This document shows, one piece after another, positions 1 through 7,567 of a stretch of 15,290 nt of DNA. The DNA comes from Solimonas sp964507195 (GTDB lineage Bacteria; Pseudomonadota; Gammaproteobacteria; Nevskiales; Nevskiaceae): positions 1 through 15,290 of the forward strand of contig CAZDPA010000097.1 of the NCBI GenBank assembly GCA_964507195.1, given 5' to 3'. The notes below the pieces were generated by a model. The model was given only the letters and a program-made list of their open reading frames with translations, made no database searches and was not told where the DNA came from. The position numbers were made by a program, and so were the translations under genes. Position 1 is the stretch's first letter, and every line of letters starts with the position of its first letter.

Positions 1-2947
1 CGAGATTCGTGACGAAGCGGCGACCGGCCGCGGCGGCAAGCCCAAGGCCGGCCTCTCCGGTTTCTCGGTGTCGAACCTGCGCATTCCGGGTTTCGAGCAG
101 GCCTGGGAAACCACGCCCGAGCTTCAACAGCAGGGCACGCCATCGCGCATGGCGAGCGCGCTGCAGATCATGCTCGATGGCCCGATCGGCGCTGCGGCCT
201 ACAGCAATGAGTTCGGCCGGCCGACGCTGAACGGCTATTTCCGCAGCTACGAGCAGGTCACGCCCGACGGCCGCAATCGCGGCTATCACAAGCCAATCAT
301 GATTGCCGGCGGCTACGGCAACATCCGCGCCGGCCATGTCGAGAAACTCGAAGTCACCGAGGGCGCGAAGCTGATCGTGCTTGGCGGTCCCGCGATGCTG
401 ATCGGTCTCGGCGGCGGTGCCGCATCGTCGATGGCGACCGGCAGCAGCACCGAGGCGCTGGACTTTGCGTCCGTGCAGCGCGCGAATCCGGAGCTCGAAC
501 GCCGCTGTCAGGAAGTCGTCGACGCCTGCTGGGCGCTCGGCGATGCGAATCCGATCCTGTCGATTCATGACGTCGGTGCCGGCGGTATTTCCAATGCGCT
601 GCCGGAAATCGTCCACGCCGACGATCGCGGCGGCCGCATCCAGCTGCGCGACGTGCTGTCCGCGGACGCCGCGCTGTCGCCGATGGAAATCTGGTGCAAC
701 GAGTCGCAGGAGCGCTATGTACTCGCGATCGCGGCGGAGAACGTCGAGCGTTTCGCTGCGCTGTGCGCACGCGAGCGCTGCCCGTATGCAGTGGTGGGCA
801 CTGCAACCGCGGAGCGCACCTTGCTGGTCGAAGATGCGCTCGGCACGCAGCCCGCGGTCAACATGCCGATGCCGGTGCTGCTCGGCAAGCCGCCGCGCAT
901 GCAGCGCAAGACTCAGCGTGCGGTGACGCAATTCCCTAAGCTCGATACGTCGAGCATCAGGATCGACGAAGCCGTCGCGCGGCTGATGGCGTTGCCAGCG
1001 GTGGCGTCGAAGAACTTCCTGATCACGATTGGCGATCGCAGCGTCGGCGGCCTGACCGTGCGCGACCAGATGGTCGGTCCCTGGCAGGTTCCGGTCGCGG
1101 ACTGCGCAGTCACCGCAACCGGCTTTGAGGCGACGACGGGCGAAGCGATGTCGATGGGCGAGCGCACGCCGCTGGCCCTGCTCAATGGTCCGGCGTCAGG
1201 TCGCATGGCGGTTGCAGAAGCCGTGCTGAACATCGCTGCCGCACCGATCGCGAAGATCGGCGACATCCGCCTGTCCGCGAACTGGATGGCCGCCTGCGGC
1301 CAGTACGACGAAGACGCGCGCCTGTTCGACACGGTCAAGGCCGTCGGTGCCGAACTGTGTCCGCAGCTCGGCATCGCGATTCCGGTCGGCAAGGATTCGC
1401 TGTCGATGAAGAGCGTGTGGACCAAGAACGAACAGCAGCAGGCGCAGACCGCGCCGCTGTCGCTGATCGTCACCGCGTTCGCGCCGGTCAGCGATGTGCG
1501 CCGCAGCCTGACGCCGCAGTTGATCACCGATGCCGGCGATACGCGTCTGCTGCTCGTCGATCTCGGTGGCGGCAAGAACCGCATGGGTGGCTCCGCACTC
1601 GCGCAGGTCTACGCCAGGACCGGCGATGTGCCGCCAGACCTCGATACGCCCGCATCGCTGAAGGCTGCATTTGAGCTGGTGCAGCAGCTCAACGTCGAAG
1701 GCAAGCTGCTTGCCTACCACGACCGCAGTGATGGCGGCCTGTTCGTGACTGTCGCCGAGATGGCGTTTGCCGGTCACTGCGGCGTCTCGCTTGATCTGGG
1801 TGCGAATGCCGGCGATGGCATCGCTGCGCTGTTCAACGAAGAGCTCGGCTACGTCGTCCAGGTGCGTGCGGCCGATGCTGCCGCAATCCTCAAGCGCGGC
1901 GCGGATGCGGGCCTTGCGATCAGCGATGTCGGCACGCTCAATGCGGCGGACCGAATTAAAGTGACCGCTGCCGGCAGCGAGCTGTTCGTGCAGGCACGCG
2001 AGACGCTGCAGCGCGCCTGGTCGGAAGTCTCCTACCGCATCGCCTCGCTGCGTGACGATCCAGATTGCGTGCGCGAGGAGTTCGAATCTTTCGGTGCGGC
2101 CAATGATCCAGGTTTGCAGGTGCAGCTGAGCCTCACGCCTCACGCCTCTCCCCTCACGCCTCACGTCTCGCGCCGCCCGCGCGTGGCGATCCTGCGCGAG
2201 CAGGGCGTCAACAGCCACTACGAGATGGCCTGGGCATTCCATGCCGCCGGTTTCGAGGCTGTCGACGTGCACATGACCGATGTGCTCAGTGGCCGCGTCA
2301 AGCTCGACGATTTCGCCGGCCTCGTCGCCTGCGGTGGTTTCTCCTACGGCGATGTGCTCGGCGCCGGTCAGGGTTGGGCGCGGACCATCCTGTTCAACGA
2401 ACGTGCTCGCGACGAGTTCGCCCAGTTCTTCGCCCGCGAAGATCGTTTCGCGCTCGGCGTCTGCAACGGCTGCCAGATGATGGCAGCGCTCAAGTCCATC
2501 GTGCCGGGTGCCGAGAACTGGCCCGCTTTCCGCCGCAATCGCAGCGAGCAGTTCGAGGCGCGCTGGTCGCAGGTCGAGATCCTTGAATCGAAGTCGCTGT
2601 TCTTCGCCGGCATGGCCGGCGCGAAGCTGCCGATCGCGGTCGCCCACGGCGAAGGCCGCGCGGTGTTCGAGTCAGCGACCCAGCAGGGTGCGATCGAGCT
2701 CGGCGGCCAGGTCTCGATGCGTTACCTGAACCCGCAGGGCCAAGTCGCCGAGCGCTATCCGCACAACCCGAACGGCTCGCCCGGCGGCATCACGTCGATC
2801 TGCAACACCGACGGCCGCGTGACGATCCTGATGCCGCACCCCGAGCGCAGCGTGCATGGCGTGACCGGCTCCTGGTGGCCGGACCGCAATGCCAGCAAGA
2901 CGCCGTGGTTCCAGATGTTCACGAACGCCCGTCGCTGGGTCGGCTAA
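1..2947 (+). CDS. purL: Phosphoribosylformylglycinamidine synthase (FGAM synthase), 5' end cut by the window
   Basis: PurL catalyses the glutamine- and ATP-dependent conversion of FGAR to FGAM, the fourth step of de novo purine synthesis, in the cytoplasm. The frame is open from base 2 and gives 981 residues. The E. coli enzyme has about 1295, so roughly 310 N-terminal residues lie outside the window. The first visible residues (EIRDEAATGRGGKPKAGL) match the E. coli protein closely. The synthase core shows GLGGGAASSM, IHDVGAGG, CNESQERY, GDRSVGGL (about visible residue 344) and YHDRSDGGL. The glutaminase domain starts near visible residue 725 (PRVAILREQGVNSH). It carries the catalytic Cys in GVCNGCQMM (codon 2462-2464) and the His and Glu of MPHPERS (codons 2837-2839 and 2843-2845), so the triad is complete. 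The linker before this domain is built from a DNA heptamer repeat (2133-2174). The gene ends in TAA. Identification is secure. Confidence 0.98.
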   Translation, partial: EIRDEAATGRGGKPKAGLSGFSVSNLRIPGFEQAWETTPELQQQGTPSRMASALQIMLDGPIGAAAYSNEFGRPTLNGYFRSYEQVTPDGRNRGYHKPIMIAGGYGNIRAGHVEKLEVTEGAKLIVLGGPAMLIGLGGGAASSMATGSSTEALDFASVQRANPELERRCQEVVDACWALGDANPILSIHDVGAGGISNALPEIVHADDRGGRIQLRDVLSADAALSPMEIWCNESQERYVLAIAAENVERFAALCARERCPYAVVGTATAERTLLVEDALGTQPAVNMPMPVLLGKPPRMQRKTQRAVTQFPKLDTSSIRIDEAVARLMALPAVASKNFLITIGDRSVGGLTVRDQMVGPWQVPVADCAVTATGFEATTGEAMSMGERTPLALLNGPASGRMAVAEAVLNIAAAPIAKIGDIRLSANWMAACGQYDEDARLFDTVKAVGAELCPQLGIAIPVGKDSLSMKSVWTKNEQQQAQTAPLSLIVTAFAPVSDVRRSLTPQLITDAGDTRLLLVDLGGGKNRMGGSALAQVYARTGDVPPDLDTPASLKAAFELVQQLNVEGKLLAYHDRSDGGLFVTVAEMAFAGHCGVSLDLGANAGDGIAALFNEELGYVVQVRAADAAAILKRGADAGLAISDVGTLNAADRIKVTAAGSELFVQARETLQRAWSEVSYRIASLRDDPDCVREEFESFGAANDPGLQVQLSLTPHASPLTPHVSRRPRVAILREQGVNSHYEMAWAFHAAGFEAVDVHMTDVLSGRVKLDDFAGLVACGGFSYGDVLGAGQGWARTILFNERARDEFAQFFAREDRFALGVCNGCQMMAALKSIVPGAENWPAFRRNRSEQFEARWSQVEILESKSLFFAGMAGAKLPIAVAHGEGRAVFESATQQGAIELGGQVSMRYLNPQGQVAERYPHNPNGSPGGITSICNTDGRVTILMPHPERSVHGVTGSWWPDRNASKTPWFQMFTNARRWVG
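2133..2174 (+). repeat. Six tandem TCACGCC-type heptamers inside the purL linker
   Basis: Read directly, the units are TCACGCC, TCACGCC, TCTCCCC, TCACGCC, TCACGTC and TCGCGCC with no spacing. Three units make 21 nt, so the array stays in frame and encodes a seven-residue repeat, LTPHASP then LTPHVSR. It sits in the linker between the PurL synthase core and the glutaminase domain. The E. coli linker at this place has unrelated sequence of similar length. Confidence 0.85.
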
Positions 2948-3020
2948 ACCCCGAAAAACCTTCGGAAAGATCGGTCCGGAGACCTCCGTCGCAAGCAGGC
3001 TGCCGACACGACGTCGGAAA

Positions 3021-3040
3021 TTGCCTACTGGTTGGCAGAA
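3021..3040. promoter_or_regulatory. Possible operator, copy A of a 20-bp site shared with 7409-7428
   Basis: The site reads TTGCC-T-ACTG-G-TTGGCA-GAA and matches 16 of 20 positions of the site at 7409-7428. It lies 79-98 bp upstream of the ATG at 3119. The arms TGCC and GGCA are inverted. No factor can be named. Spacing to a GC dinucleotide does not fit a sigma-54 promoter. Confidence 0.25.
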
Positions 3041-3107
3041 CGCGTTGTGTTACTCGCCGGTAATGTCAGGATAGGTCGCAATCGGGCGATGTACTTAACA
3101 ACGCGTT

Positions 3108-3115
3108 GGGGGTGG
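3108..3115 (+). promoter_or_regulatory. Shine-Dalgarno GGGGGTGG deciding the start at 3119
   Basis: GGGGGTGG followed by ATC and ATG can pair with the anti-SD CCUCCAC through one G-U pair. Very similar GGGGGGTGG sequences precede the starts at 7568 (+) and 11617 (-), which supports 3119 as a real start although the frame soon meets a stop. Confidence 0.6.
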
Positions 3116-3118
3116 ATC

Positions 3119-3757
3119 ATGAAACGACTCAGTGTGGTGGTTGCAGCTGTCGCGGTGATGTTTGGTACTGCGGCATAGGCGGGCGGGCCGTTGCTACCGC
3201 GGCTGCAGTCAGGCTTGAAGCAGTTGCCGGCGCTGACCGCACCGGTCGTCGCGACGACACGCAGCCTGGCTTCGATCAAGGCATTGCCGGCGCTGAGCGC
3301 TCCGGCGTTGTCGGCAGCATCGCTGCCAGGGTTGAAGGGCGAAGCCAAGGCCGGCGCGGACTACAACTATTACTATCCGTACGATCCGGGCAGCGGCGAC
3401 GACTGGCTGGCCTACAACCAGACGTACTGGGTTCCGGTCCACGTCAATCCGTACATCGCCAACGCTCAGGCGGTCACCATGGAGTTCTCGGCCGAGCTGG
3501 GTGCCCAGGTGCTGGCGGCGACCGGCATTCTCGGCAATGGGCCTTGCAACTGCGCTGGCGGTACGCCGCTTGATGTTGTTGATCGCGCGACCTACTTCCT
3601 GACTGCCGTTCTGGATTTCGGTGTATCGCGCGGTGCCGGTTTGACGACAAAGGTTGGGCCAGCGCCGATTCCGAAGCGGCCGGAGGCACTGTCGGGTCTG
3701 ACGCCTACGATCAAGGGCATCAACTCGATGCTATTTGGCCCCTACGGGATGAGCTGA
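3119..3757 (+). pseudogene. Secreted protein of unknown family with an amber codon in the signal peptide
   Basis: From the ATG at 3119, behind a good Shine-Dalgarno, the frame reads MKRLSVVVAAVAVMFGTAA, a classic Sec signal peptide (basic start, hydrophobic core, small residues at the cleavage region). It then meets TAG at 3176-3178. The same frame continues without another stop to TGA at 3755-3757, for 193 more residues. An A/L/P-rich part carries a 20-residue repeat (LPALTAP and LPALSAP, exactly 60 nt apart). Next comes a Tyr-rich motif, DYNYYYPYDPGSGDDW, and a C-terminal part with a CxC (GPCNCAGG). I do not recognise the family. One changed base would restore a protein of about 212 residues. 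Explanations are a recent nonsense mutation, a sequence error, suppression of TAG, or translation from the TTG at 3191 without a signal. It stands alone between purL and a convergent gene. Confidence 0.7.
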
Positions 3758-3763
3758 AGTACG

Positions 3764-3810
3764 GATAGGGCCGGCACGAACCCGGGATGGGTTCGTGCCG
3801 GGGCTCTATC
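3764..3810. terminator. Long hairpin between two convergent genes, likely transcript end
   Basis: A perfect 13-bp stem (3771-3783 with 3789-3801, CCGGCACGAACCC) closes a five-base GGGAT loop. The stem extends outward by seven more pairs (3764-3770 with 3804-3810, one G-U) past a two-base bulge. It begins 7 bp after the stop at 3757 and ends 14 bp before the convergent stop at 3824, so it can serve both transcripts. Neither strand has a proper T-run after the stem, so intrinsic termination is not certain. It may instead protect 3' ends. Confidence 0.6.
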
Positions 3811-3823
3811 TTGACCTGGCGAG

Positions 3824-6800
3824 TTATTCGCAGCGCTGTGCCGGCCGCTGGGAAATCAGCGCAAGATTTGATTGTTCAAGCGTCCAGGGGGCCTTGCACT
3901 TCAGCTGCAAGCCGATTTCAGCTGGGCTGCGCGTTTCTGCCGCGATATTTGTGACGGCAATGCTGCCCCAGGCGCTGGCAACCAGCTGATTTGTAGCGAA
4001 GCTGATGTCCATGCCGTCCACGCCGCGATCAAAGCCTAGCAGCACGCCGAGTTCACGCCCGGTGGCGGTTGCCCAGCCGCGTACACTTCCGTCGCGGCTA
4101 TCGCTAAATAGCATGGAACCGTCCTCGGAGAAGACTAAGCGTTCGACTGACTGCTGATGTCCCTTCAGCGTCTGTTTATGATCTTGTATCGGTGACCATA
4201 GCCAGATATTTCCAGATTGAGTGGCAACTGCGACGGTTCGCCCATCCGGTGAATAGACAGCTTCCTCTGGCAAGCCGATCGCCTCATCGCGCAGTTCATA
4301 CAACATTCGGCCGCTACGGCTGTCGCTGATTCGGACGCTGCCGTCGTGACAGGTGCTGAGCACGTGCTTGCCGTCAGCGCTGAACCGTGCACTTCTGGCT
4401 CTTTCTCCCAATTTCGGGAGTTCTAGCAGCGGCTGACCATTGGCTGCATTCCAAATGCGCACAACACCATCGGTGCCGGCAGTGACTATGCGCGCACCAT
4501 CGCTGTCGAAGTAAGCCGTGTATACCATGCCAGAATGCCGCAACCACGCTATGCGACGCCCGTCTGCTGCATCCCATAGCCCTGCCGCGTCCTCTTCGGC
4601 ATAGGTCTCAAAGTGGGTAGTGGTGAGGATACGGTCCGTGGGCTTGTTGAACTTGATGCGAAAAGTTCCCAGCGCATTGTGTTCAAGCCGTGCCACCCTT
4701 TGCCCGGATTTGCCGTCCCAGAGTGCGCCGGTACCGTCAAGGCTCGCCGTTGCCAGTTTTTGCTCGTTCGGGGCAAGCGCAAGATCGAACACCACTCCTT
4801 CGTGGCCGACAAATGTATTGTTGACCTCGCGTGTTGCAGGATCGAATACCTGCACTTGACCCTTTGCGCCGCCACCACCAACGTATAAGCGATCCCCGCG
4901 GTGGTTGAAGCGCACTGAGAACGGCAGGGTGTCGAAGGACTCCAGCTGCCATGTCGGTAGTAGAGGCCGCTGCCAGAGCTCTGCGGTTCCATCACGACTG
5001 GCAACGAGGATCTTCTCGCCACGACTATCGAACAAAGCCTGGCTGATACCGTCACTGTGAAGATCAAATGTGTAGAGCAAACGCTTTGACGAGATGTCCC
5101 AAGCTTCAGCGATTTTGTTATTGAAATCTGCCGTAACGAGTGTTCGACCGTCGGGGCTGAGTCCGGCGCTTCCATAAGGGGTCAATGTTCGCGGCACTGA
5201 AAATAGCAGACTCGCCCGACCGGTGCTCCAGACTTTGTAGCCTTCACTGCCAACGGTCAGGTAGGTCTGCCCCTTGCTGTCGAACTGCAATTCATTGAGG
5301 TAGGAGGGATCCGCCGCAAATGCAATTCGCAGCTCGGCGGTCTCCATATCCCAGACACGTATATCGCCCTGCAGCAATGCAGCATCGGGACGCCCGGAAA
5401 GGGCAATCAAGCGATTGTCCTGAGGCGTGAACATCAGTGCGCCGATACGAAAGCCGCTCGGGTCACGCAGGGTCTCGATGATGTGGCCGTCGTTTGCAGA
5501 GAGGATTTGTACGATGCCACCACCACGACCTACAGCGATCTTCTGGCCGTCTGTGCTGTAGCTCGCCGCTTCAATCGGCTGTCCCTTCAGCAGTACACGC
5601 GACAAACTGCCACTCAGCGGGTCACGTATTTCCAAGCCCTCTGTGCTGGCTATCAATACACCGCTGTCATCAGCGTCTACTGCAACGCCGGCCAAGCCAT
5701 TGATGCCGTCGATGCGCACTGGCTTGTCTGGCGTGCTCAGCTGCCAGATCCATGTTTGTGGTGGGCCCGCGCGATCATCGTCGGGAAAGCCGGTCATCAA
5801 CAGGTGAGAGCCACCGCGCAGAAACCTGATCGCCAGCGGCATTGGCGGAGCATCGGCGAGTGTCGTGAGTTCCGCGCCAGTCGTTGCGTCATAGATTTTG
5901 GCAACCGCTTTCTGATTGCTGGTCCCATCAGTCAGCACATGCAGCACGAACTGCTTGCCGTCCGGACTGAAGGCCGATTTGTAGACGGCAACACCGCCGT
6001 GTTTGACCCGCACGTTGGTCAGCGCCTCGACCGGCTTCATCGCCTGCGCGAGCATGTAGCGCAGCGGTACGGAATCGTTGCCGCGCTTGTACGCTTCGTT
6101 GAGCAGAACAGCCGCGCGCGCGTGGTGGCCGGCGAGCAGTTCGAGCCGACCGTTTTCGGTCAGTTGTTCGACGACGATCTCGTGTTCGCGCGCTGCGCGC
6201 TGCGCGGCGAACCACTGCCAGCCGCCGACAAACATGCCGACGACGGCAGCGGCAAGCGCGGTCTGCTGCAGTCGCTGCCAGAACTGTCGCTGGCGTTCGC
6301 GCTGGACGAGTTCGTCGTAGCCGACACCGAGCAGGCCGGATAGCAGCTTGAGCTTGGCGCCGCGCTTGCCGTCGGCGTGTTCCCGCGCGTCGGCGGCGAT
6401 CGGTTCGGCAATCTCGTTGGTGATCTGGCCGTTGCGGTCGACGCGATAGCGGATCGCCGGCGCAAAGCATTCCTCGATGTCGCGGCCGGGGATGTCGAAG
6501 ACGTTCGGCTCGCCGTCGACGATCAGGCACAGCACGCGGTCTTCGCGGCCCAGCGACTTGAAGTACTTGATCTCCTCGTTGACCCATTTCGATGCGGCCG
6601 CGCGTGGCGAGCAGATGACGATCTGGTAGCGCGAGTCGCGCAGCGATTCGTTCAGCGCGTCGCCGAGGTTGGCGGAGCTCGGCAGTTCGTCGCGGTCGCG
6701 GAAGATCGGGAACAGCCGCGCTGGTACCTGGCCGTCACGCGAAGGCTGGCCGACGAGGCGCGCGGGTACGCGGTAGGTTTCGAGGGTCTTGTGCAGCCAG

Positions 6801-6865
6801 TCGCCCCAGGCGCGATCCTGGTGGCTGTAGCTGATGAAAGCCCAGTATTTGTAGTGCTCGGCCAT
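3824..6865 (-). CDS. TIR domain-transmembrane-WD40 repeat protein (1013 aa)
   Basis: Residues 1 to about 150 form a bacterial TIR domain: FISYSHQD (10-17, box 1), FRDRDELPSSANL (55-67, the BB-loop region) and SKWVNEEI (92-99). Glu98 sits where the catalytic Glu of NAD-cleaving TIRs such as SARM1 lies, four residues after the Trp. A hydrophobic stretch (about 202-221) predicts one membrane span. Residues from about 280 to 1000 carry some 14-16 WD-like blades (for example DIRVWD, VVRIWN, NIWLWS), enough for two propellers. With the TIR in the cytoplasm, one span would place the propellers in the periplasm. The family is known in gammaproteobacteria, but its role (NADase, scaffold or defence) is not settled by sequence. 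ATG at 6865 follows GGGGGG with unusually short spacing. GC content falls from about 62-72 % in sampled TIR lines to 47-58 % in the WD40 part. Confidence 0.92.
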   Translation of the reverse strand: MAEHYKYWAFISYSHQDRAWGDWLHKTLETYRVPARLVGQPSRDGQVPARLFPIFRDRDELPSSANLGDALNESLRDSRYQIVICSPRAAASKWVNEEIKYFKSLGREDRVLCLIVDGEPNVFDIPGRDIEECFAPAIRYRVDRNGQITNEIAEPIAADAREHADGKRGAKLKLLSGLLGVGYDELVQRERQRQFWQRLQQTALAAAVVGMFVGGWQWFAAQRAAREHEIVVEQLTENGRLELLAGHHARAAVLLNEAYKRGNDSVPLRYMLAQAMKPVEALTNVRVKHGGVAVYKSAFSPDGKQFVLHVLTDGTSNQKAVAKIYDATTGAELTTLADAPPMPLAIRFLRGGSHLLMTGFPDDDRAGPPQTWIWQLSTPDKPVRIDGINGLAGVAVDADDSGVLIASTEGLEIRDPLSGSLSRVLLKGQPIEAASYSTDGQKIAVGRGGGIVQILSANDGHIIETLRDPSGFRIGALMFTPQDNRLIALSGRPDAALLQGDIRVWDMETAELRIAFAADPSYLNELQFDSKGQTYLTVGSEGYKVWSTGRASLLFSVPRTLTPYGSAGLSPDGRTLVTADFNNKIAEAWDISSKRLLYTFDLHSDGISQALFDSRGEKILVASRDGTAELWQRPLLPTWQLESFDTLPFSVRFNHRGDRLYVGGGGAKGQVQVFDPATREVNNTFVGHEGVVFDLALAPNEQKLATASLDGTGALWDGKSGQRVARLEHNALGTFRIKFNKPTDRILTTTHFETYAEEDAAGLWDAADGRRIAWLRHSGMVYTAYFDSDGARIVTAGTDGVVRIWNAANGQPLLELPKLGERARSARFSADGKHVLSTCHDGSVRISDSRSGRMLYELRDEAIGLPEEAVYSPDGRTVAVATQSGNIWLWSPIQDHKQTLKGHQQSVERLVFSEDGSMLFSDSRDGSVRGWATATGRELGVLLGFDRGVDGMDISFATNQLVASAWGSIAVTNIAAETRSPAEIGLQLKCKAPWTLEQSNLALISQRPAQRCE

Positions 6866-6963
6866 GCCCCCCGACCTGACCGTGACGAGTCATCCCAGCT
6901 TACCGCAGGTCTCGTCAACGCAACTCAGGTCACGCAGGGGGGAAGGAAAGGTCGCTGTCGTAT

Positions 6964-7320
6964 TCAGACCGACGACGGTGCCCAACCCACGGCGCGCCGG
7001 TGCATACGGCGCTGGGCCATGACCGGAACGTGCATACGGCGGATCGGGCGTGGCTTGCGCACCGCGACCCGAGTGACCTGGGTCTGCGGTTTGCGTGCGG
7101 CGCGGGGCGTCCGCAGCAGCCAGAACAGCGCCAGACCAAGGGCGAACGTGAGCGCGACCACCGGCCCCCAGACCAGTGACGCAAATGCGGCCGGCACGCT
7201 GGCCTCTGCGATGCCGCCGACCGGGTAGACCGGGGCGCTGGCCAGTGCGCCTGCGTCCGTCATCGCCATGACGAGAAGGGCGGCGGCGGTCAGAAGGCTG
7301 TAGAGGCTGCTGTGTTTCAT
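6964..7320 (-). CDS. Small exported membrane protein with a basic tail (118 aa)
   Basis: The chosen ATG at 7320 has GGAG at 7329-7332, eight bases upstream, and begins MKHSSLYSLLTAAALLVMAM, a signal peptide probably cleaved after ALA near residue 23. An ATG ten codons earlier would put a poor leader before it. About residues 43-65 (FASLVWGPVVALTFALGLAL) form a membrane span. The last 50 residues are very rich in Arg and Lys, with RRMH occurring twice. The DNA for these is a 12-bp direct repeat (GTGCATACGGCG at 7000-7011 and 7030-7041) spaced 30 bp. I recognise no family. It lies 98 bp upstream of the TIR-WD40 gene on the same strand, so the two may be co-transcribed. It diverges from the Crp-like gene. 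Confidence 0.7.
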   Translation of the reverse strand: MKHSSLYSLLTAAALLVMAMTDAGALASAPVYPVGGIAEASVPAAFASLVWGPVVALTFALGLALFWLLRTPRAARKPQTQVTRVAVRKPRPIRRMHVPVMAQRRMHRRAVGWAPSSV

Positions 7321-7328
7321 GTCCCGTA

Positions 7329-7332
7329 CTCC
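7329..7332 (-). promoter_or_regulatory. Shine-Dalgarno GGAG for the start at 7320
   Basis: GGAG lies eight bases before the ATG at 7320 and favours this start over the in-frame ATG at 7350. The choice places the signal peptide exactly at the N-terminus. Confidence 0.6.
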
Positions 7333-7408
7333 GTTGTTCGTTCCTGCCATTCCGAAACGTCTGTCGTGGCATTGACGAACACCGTAGCCCTGTCTGGCTC
7401 GCCGGGTT

Positions 7409-7428
7409 TTGCCAACTGCTTGGCACAG
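7409..7428. promoter_or_regulatory. Possible operator, copy B, with a perfect 6-bp inverted repeat
   Basis: TGCCAA (7410-7415), a CTGC spacer and TTGGCA (7420-7425) form a perfect dyad in the divergent region between the small membrane protein gene and the Crp-like gene. It is 89-108 bp upstream of the ATG at 7320 and 140-159 bp upstream of the ATG at 7568. With flanks it matches 3021-3040 at 16 of 20 bases. No T-run follows on either strand, so an operator is likelier than a terminator. The binding factor is unknown. Confidence 0.35.
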
Positions 7429-7556
7429 TCGGCTGGGCCAGGCTCATGAATGATGGGGGCATCCGGTTTGGGGCCCGTACAGAGCCCTGTTCCGAGAGGG
7501 GAGCTTGGATCGATTTCTCGGAAGGGGGTGCCGGGTGTACATTAATTTCTGCTATC

Positions 7557-7565
7557 GGGGGGTGG
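7557..7565 (+). promoter_or_regulatory. Shine-Dalgarno GGGGGGTGG deciding the start at 7568
   Basis: GGGGGGTGG followed by CC and ATG supports 7568 over the in-frame TTG at 7505. The TTG would add 21 residues not seen in the Crp family alignment. Confidence 0.65.
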
Positions 7566-7567
7566 CC

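Noticed and set aside
1196..2647. Open frame of 483 codons antisense to purL
   Set aside because: purL is secure on the + strand; the antisense product is an Arg/Ala/His-rich shadow.
3003..3017. Hairpin CCGAC/GTCGG after purL as its terminator
   Set aside because: It has only five pairs and no T-run; too weak to call.
3106..3573. Alternative + frame of 155 codons overlapping the secreted-protein gene
   Set aside because: It has poor composition and no signal peptide; the frame from 3119 has both the Shine-Dalgarno and the signal peptide.
5483..7228. Open frames of 286 and 283 codons (+) antisense to the TIR-WD40 gene
   Set aside because: They mirror the high-GC TIR region and show no start signal or known domain.
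7420..7440. Possible sigma-54 promoter around TTGGCAC (and at 3032)
   Set aside because: The GG-N10-GC spacing required for -24/-12 elements is not met at either site.
7515..7543. Sigma-70 promoter for the Crp-like gene with TACATT as -10
   Set aside because: The -10 matches four of six bases, but nothing resembling TTGACA lies 16-18 bp upstream.
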